A stretch of 64,000 nt of DNA from contig NZ_PDJK01000002.1 in assembly GCF_002564045.1 (NCBI RefSeq), forward strand, positions 3,224,001-3,288,000. Direction: 5' to 3'. The stretch is from Amycolatopsis sulphurea. GTDB lineage: Bacteria; Actinomycetota; Actinomycetes; Mycobacteriales; Pseudonocardiaceae. Shown here piece by piece: positions 60,807-64,000 of this stretch. A program made the translations under genes and the position numbers. Below the pieces are notes generated by a model. It had not been told where the DNA came from. It saw only the letters and a list, made by a program, of their open reading frames with translations, and made no database searches. Each line of letters begins with the position of its first letter. Position 1 is the first letter of the stretch.

Positions 60807-61949
60807 GTGACCCAACTCGTCGACCAACAAGCCGCCCGCGGCACCACGCCGCTGCCCATGGTCGTGGGGCCCACCAGGATGGCGCCCAGCGTGCGCCAGC
60901 GGCTTAGCGCGCCGGCGCCGCCGCTGACCGACGCCGGGTTCATCAGCGAGTTCGGCGACTGTCTCGCCCGCCTCGGCGAGGTCGTCGGCTCCGACACCGC
61001 CGAACTCCTCGTCACCCCTGGTAGCGGCACTATCGGCATGGAGGCCATCGCCGCGAGCCTGCTGCGACCCGGCGCGCCGGTACTCGTGGCCTCCACCGGG
61101 GTGTGGGCCGACAGGTGGCGCGAGATCTGCCTGCGCCAGCAGGTGCCCGTGCACGCGCCGAGGTTCGCCGTGGGTTGCCCGCCGGAGCTGGAGCTGCTCG
61201 AAGAACTGTTGTCTCGCACGCAATTTCAAGCCGTCCTGGTCACTCAGGTCGACTCCAGCAGCGGCGTGCGCGCCGACATTGCAGAGATCGCCGCGATCGC
61301 CACGCAATACGATGCACTGTCCCTCGTGGACGGTGTGTCCGCACTCGGTGCCGAGCACGTCGAGGTCGACGAGTGGGGCGTGGACGTGTACCTCGCTGGG
61401 CCGTCGAAAGCGCTCGGGGCCTCCGCCGGCCTGGCGATCTACGCGCTTAGCGACCGCGCGGTGAGCCGGCTGCGCGACCGGTCGTGGGGCATGGGCACCT
61501 TCGCCCTCGACCTCGCCCCGTGGCTGCCGGTCATGGCCGCCACGCGCCGCGGCGAGTTCGGCTACTACCAATCGCCCGCGAGCAACCTGGTCCTCGCGCT
61601 CTCCGAGGCGCTGCGGCTGGTGCTGGTCGAGGGCCGCGACGTCCGCGTCGCCCGGCACGAAGCGCTGCGCGACACCCTGTACGCCGGTCTGGCCGCCCTC
61701 GGCATCGGGCTGTTCGTCCCCGACGAGGCCGCCCGCGCCAACGGCGTCACCGTCTGTCGCGTCCCCCCGGGTGTCGACGAAGCCGCCCTACTGCGGGAGA
61801 TCGCCGCCGAGGGCGTTGTCCTGCAAGCTGGAACTCTGCCCGCCGTCGGCGGGAGCACCTTCCGCATCGGCCACATGGGGAATGTGACCGAGACCGACAT
61901 CGCCACCACGCTGCGCGCCATCGAAGCGGGCCTCGCGGCCTGCCGCTGA
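60807..61949 (+). CDS. Class V PLP-dependent aminotransferase
   Basis: 380 residues from GTG 60807, after AGGAAGGA. A fold-type I aminotransferase of the serine-pyruvate/alanine-glyoxylate group. The PLP phosphate-binding VTPGSGTIGMEAIAASLL is near residue 69, the Asp of LSLVDGVSALGA near 171 and the PLP lysine in LAGPSKALGASAGL near 195. Such enzymes transfer amino groups between small amino and keto acids, typically glyoxylate, pyruvate or serine. Placed with an RraA-type domain and a ketopantoate-reductase-like enzyme, it suggests interconversion of a keto and an amino acid in the pathway. Confidence 0.86.
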   Translation: MTQLVDQQAARGTTPLPMVVGPTRMAPSVRQRLSAPAPPLTDAGFISEFGDCLARLGEVVGSDTAELLVTPGSGTIGMEAIAASLLRPGAPVLVASTGVWADRWREICLRQQVPVHAPRFAVGCPPELELLEELLSRTQFQAVLVTQVDSSSGVRADIAEIAAIATQYDALSLVDGVSALGAEHVEVDEWGVDVYLAGPSKALGASAGLAIYALSDRAVSRLRDRSWGMGTFALDLAPWLPVMAATRRGEFGYYQSPASNLVLALSEALRLVLVEGRDVRVARHEALRDTLYAGLAALGIGLFVPDEAARANGVTVCRVPPGVDEAALLREIAAEGVVLQAGTLPAVGGSTFRIGHMGNVTETDIATTLRAIEAGLAACR

Positions 61950-61965
61950 CGAAAGGAGCCCAACC

Positions 61966-62478
61966 GTGCGGATCTACCTCGCCGAGCGCCTCGCGGTCAC
62001 AGTGGAGGAACTCGACTTCCTTAACCCCAACAAGCCCGAGGACGGCCGCGAGCGCGGCGTCCGACTGGAGGTGCGGCTGGTCGAGGAGGACACCCGACCC
62101 GCGTCCATCTATGCCAACTGCGGCCTGACCATCAGCCGCGGCCTGTGCCGATTCGACCTGCTGGAATCCGCGCCCGGCGCACAGGATCGGATGCACTGGC
62201 ACCCCGAGATGCCCAACGGCGAGGGCCGCAAGCGGCTCGTCGACGAGCAGCTAAGCGCCGATCCGATCGGCTGGGTGCACAACCGCCTACTCGACGTCGT
62301 CGGCACCCTGGAGCTGTCGCTGCTGGAAGACCCGGCCAGCTACCGGCCGGACGCCAAGGCGCTGGCCCGCGTCGCCGACGCCATCGTCGCCGACACCGCC
62401 GCGACGCTGGGGCGGATGCGCGAGCCGTGGCCGCCGGTCGAGGAGCGCGACGAGCGTGGCATGGCGGTCGTGCGCTGA
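61966..62478 (+). CDS. Uncharacterised 170-residue protein
   Basis: No family is recognised with confidence. The protein is acidic and soluble, without cysteine-based motifs except ANCGLTI near residue 50. A conspicuous QDRMHWHPEMPNGEGRKRLV stretch near residues 68-87 has two histidines that might bind metal. GTG 61966 follows AAAGGAGCC. The stop TGA overlaps the ATG of the ketopantoate-reductase-like gene. It sits inside the operon of aminotransferase, reductase and ATP-grasp paralogue, so it is probably a pathway protein. Confidence 0.6.
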   Translation: MRIYLAERLAVTVEELDFLNPNKPEDGRERGVRLEVRLVEEDTRPASIYANCGLTISRGLCRFDLLESAPGAQDRMHWHPEMPNGEGRKRLVDEQLSADPIGWVHNRLLDVVGTLELSLLEDPASYRPDAKALARVADAIVADTAATLGRMREPWPPVEERDERGMAVVR

Positions 62479-63446
62479 TGAAGATCCTCGTGGTCGGCGC
62501 GGGCGCGACCGGGGGCTGCTTCGGCGCGCGGCTGGCCGCCGCCGGGCGGGACGTGACCTTCCTGGTCCGTCCTGCCCGGGCCACCGCGCTGCGCGCGGGC
62601 GGCTTGGTCGTGCGTGGGCCCCTCGGCGACCTAGTCCTGCGGCCCCACTTGGTCACCTCGGCGGCCCGGCCGTACGACCTGGTGCTGCTCGCGGTCAAGG
62701 CAGTAACTCTCGACCGCACGGTGGTCGACCTGACCCCGGCGATCGGCGCGGACACCGTGATCCTGCCCATGCTCAACGGCATGCGCCACCTCGACACCCT
62801 CGCCGAGCGCTTCGGCGCGGACCGAGTGCTGGGCGGGGTCTGCCAGGTCACCACCACCCTCACCCCGGACGGCGAGATCCTCCAGCTCAACACCCGCCAG
62901 GAGTTGGCTTACGGTCCCGCGTTCCAGCCCGGCCCGAACCGGTTGGCCGCCGTCGACGCCGCGCTGCGCGGCGCCGGGTTCACCGCGCGAACCTCCCCGG
63001 ACATCCGCCAGGAGATGTGGGACAAGTGGTTCCACGTCAGCGCGCTCGGTGCCATCACTTGCCTGATGCGCGGCGTGGTCGGCGAGGTCGTCGCCGCAGG
63101 CGGTGCCGAGGTGGCCGAGCGGATCGTGCTCGAAGCGGCGGCCACCGCCGCGGCCGCCGGGTACCCGGTCTCGGCCTCGGTGTTCGACCGGACCTTGGCC
63201 ACCCTCACCGAACCGGGCTCTCGGACCGCGTCGTCCCTCTACCGTGATCTAACCAAAGGGCTGCCGACCGAGGCTGACCACCTCATTGGCGACCTGATCG
63301 CACATGCCGCGCGGCACGGCGTCGACACGACGCTGCTGCGGCTGGCGCACACCCACCTGTCCGTCCACGAGCATCGCCTGAGCGACCCCATTGCCGCGGC
63401 AACGACAGACCGGAGACTCCCCGATGGCCCACCCCTGGTTCGGTGA
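62478..63446 (+). CDS. Ketopantoate reductase-family protein (ApbA/PanE fold)
   Basis: 322 residues. The Rossmann motif GAGATGGCFGARLAAAG is at 7-23, AVKAVTLD near 73 and PMLNGMRHLD near 95, close to the NGxxH..D pattern of PanE. The catalytic lysine region is EMWDKWFHVSALGAITCLMR near 177, and the C-terminal HTHLSVHEHRL fits too. It is an NADPH-dependent reductase of a 2-keto acid or a related carbonyl. Within this cluster it is more likely to reduce a pathway-specific keto acid than to make pantoate. Its end overlaps the next gene by 23 bases. Confidence 0.84.
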   Translation: MKILVVGAGATGGCFGARLAAAGRDVTFLVRPARATALRAGGLVVRGPLGDLVLRPHLVTSAARPYDLVLLAVKAVTLDRTVVDLTPAIGADTVILPMLNGMRHLDTLAERFGADRVLGGVCQVTTTLTPDGEILQLNTRQELAYGPAFQPGPNRLAAVDAALRGAGFTARTSPDIRQEMWDKWFHVSALGAITCLMRGVVGEVVAAGGAEVAERIVLEAAATAAAAGYPVSASVFDRTLATLTEPGSRTASSLYRDLTKGLPTEADHLIGDLIAHAARHGVDTTLLRLAHTHLSVHEHRLSDPIAAATTDRRLPDGPPLVR

Positions 63447-64000
63447 ACATCGGTTCATCCCCGCGGGCTCGGTCGGGCGGATACGCGACATCCTGCGCAG
63501 CGAGACCCGGGATACCGGTTGGCCCTACCAGGAGTACCTGCCCGGTGCCCCATTCGCGTTGCCCCGCTCGTCCTACGCTGAGCTGTTCCGCGTAGGCACC
63601 GCCTTACTGGACCTGCTGCGCCGCACCGTTCTCGCCGTAGCGCCGACCGCGGACGCCCGGCTCGCGGCGCTGGGCGCCGACCGCCGCGACCACCCGCTGT
63701 TCCTCGACAACGCCGTGCTCGAAGAGCGTTACGCCGACTGCTTCGCCCGCCCCGACGTCGTGGTCGGGCCAAAGGGGCCGATCTTCCTCGGCTTCAACGT
63801 CGGCGGCGGGTTCGGCGGTGTGGTCGAGGCGCACTGCAGGTACCGGGCGTGGCGTAGGCTCTACGGCCGGTCTGGCGGCAGCCTGCCATTCCATTACCAC
63901 GACCCGTTCGTCGCCCGCGCCGACGTGTTCGCCGACATCTGCGAAGAACTCGCACTGCCGTTCAGGCTGGCCTGGGTCGGCAGCCTGCGCGAGCACATGG
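63424..64000 (+). CDS. ATP-grasp-like ligase candidate, paralogue 2 (truncated by window edge)
   Basis: 192 residues are visible before the edge. They match the N-terminal half of the protein encoded at 45525-46889: WPYQEYLPGAPFALPRSSYA with WFGEH near the start, DHPLFLDN, ERYADCFARPDVVVGPKGP, FLGFNVGGGFGGVVEAHCRY and LPFHYHDPFVARADVF. The putative nucleotide-binding half lies beyond the window. ATG 63424 is inside the end of the reductase gene (23-base overlap), which implies translational coupling. Two paralogues in one cluster suggest two consecutive ligations or two different substrates. Confidence 0.7.
   Translation, partial: MAHPWFGEHRFIPAGSVGRIRDILRSETRDTGWPYQEYLPGAPFALPRSSYAELFRVGTALLDLLRRTVLAVAPTADARLAALGADRRDHPLFLDNAVLEERYADCFARPDVVVGPKGPIFLGFNVGGGFGGVVEAHCRYRAWRRLYGRSGGSLPFHYHDPFVARADVFADICEELALPFRLAWVGSLREHM

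Noticed and set aside
1-64000. A CRISPR array
   Set aside because: No regularly spaced short repeats with unique spacers and no cas genes were seen. The repeated elements are dispersed and MITE-like.
45525-64000. A RiPP cluster built on the cysteine-rich small protein
   Set aside because: It has no leader/core organisation, no RRE domain or typical maturase, and no peptidase/transporter pair. Kept only as a weak alternative in the findings.

Overview
The DNA is uniformly GC-rich, uses GTG and TTG starts freely and packs genes with 4-base stop/start overlaps. A block from 31.3 to 45.2 kb has the gene order of the mycobacterial Rv0981-Rv0996 region: mprA, mprB, pepD, moaB, mscL, fmdB, 5-formyl-THF cyclo-ligase, galU, moeA/glp, rimJ, glpR. 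Together with an LmbU-type regulator, this points to an actinomycete, probably of the Pseudonocardiaceae (Amycolatopsis-like). The genus is an inference, because no rRNA or species marker is present.

Region 1 (1-19.6 kb) is an accessory catabolic area. It holds an MFS transporter end, two acyl-CoA ligases, an SDR, two acyl-CoA-handling genes (phosphotransferase and acyl-CoA dehydrogenase), two crotonase-fold enzymes, an Asp/Glu racemase-like protein, a CocE-type hydrolase, an ABM monooxygenase, three local regulators and a broken esterase. Four copies of a roughly 280 bp MITE-like repeat with terminal inverted repeats lie between these genes. Three are flanked by plausible target-site duplications.

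Region 2 (19.6-31.3 kb) has an IS3 remnant, an unrecognised 507-residue protein, a DUF2786 protein, a SWIM/SNF2 helicase, tRNA-Arg(CCU), an acyl-CoA dehydrogenase, an orphan LuxR-type response regulator, a cold-shock protein and a TRIC/UPF0126 membrane protein. Region 3 (31.3-45.2 kb) is the conserved core block above. A DeoR regulator and galT are inserted between mprB and pepD. Matching CTYAGS direct repeats with an 11-base period precede mprA and pepD. The block ends with the Glp/GlpR cell-division pair, a strong terminator and tRNA-Ala(CGC).

Region 4 (45.5 kb to the right edge, incomplete) looks like an undescribed biosynthetic gene cluster rich in metalloenzymes and lacking any visible PKS or NRPS. 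It encodes two AurF-like diiron oxygenases, a PF10014-type 2-oxoglutarate/Fe dioxygenase, a radical SAM enzyme translationally coupled to a 7Fe ferredoxin, and a cupin. It also has an RraA domain fused to a DPS-like ferritin domain, a [2Fe-2S] ferredoxin, a broken Nramp metal transporter, a class V aminotransferase, a ketopantoate-reductase-like enzyme, a class I glutamine amidotransferase and two paralogous ATP-grasp-like proteins at its visible ends. An LmbU regulator is included. An identical 18 bp palindrome occurs in the divergent promoter of the cluster and inside the lmbU gene. IS5 and IS1380-type remnants interrupt the middle. The set suggests N-oxygenation of a small amino acid or keto acid followed by ATP-dependent ligation, but the product cannot be named from sequence.
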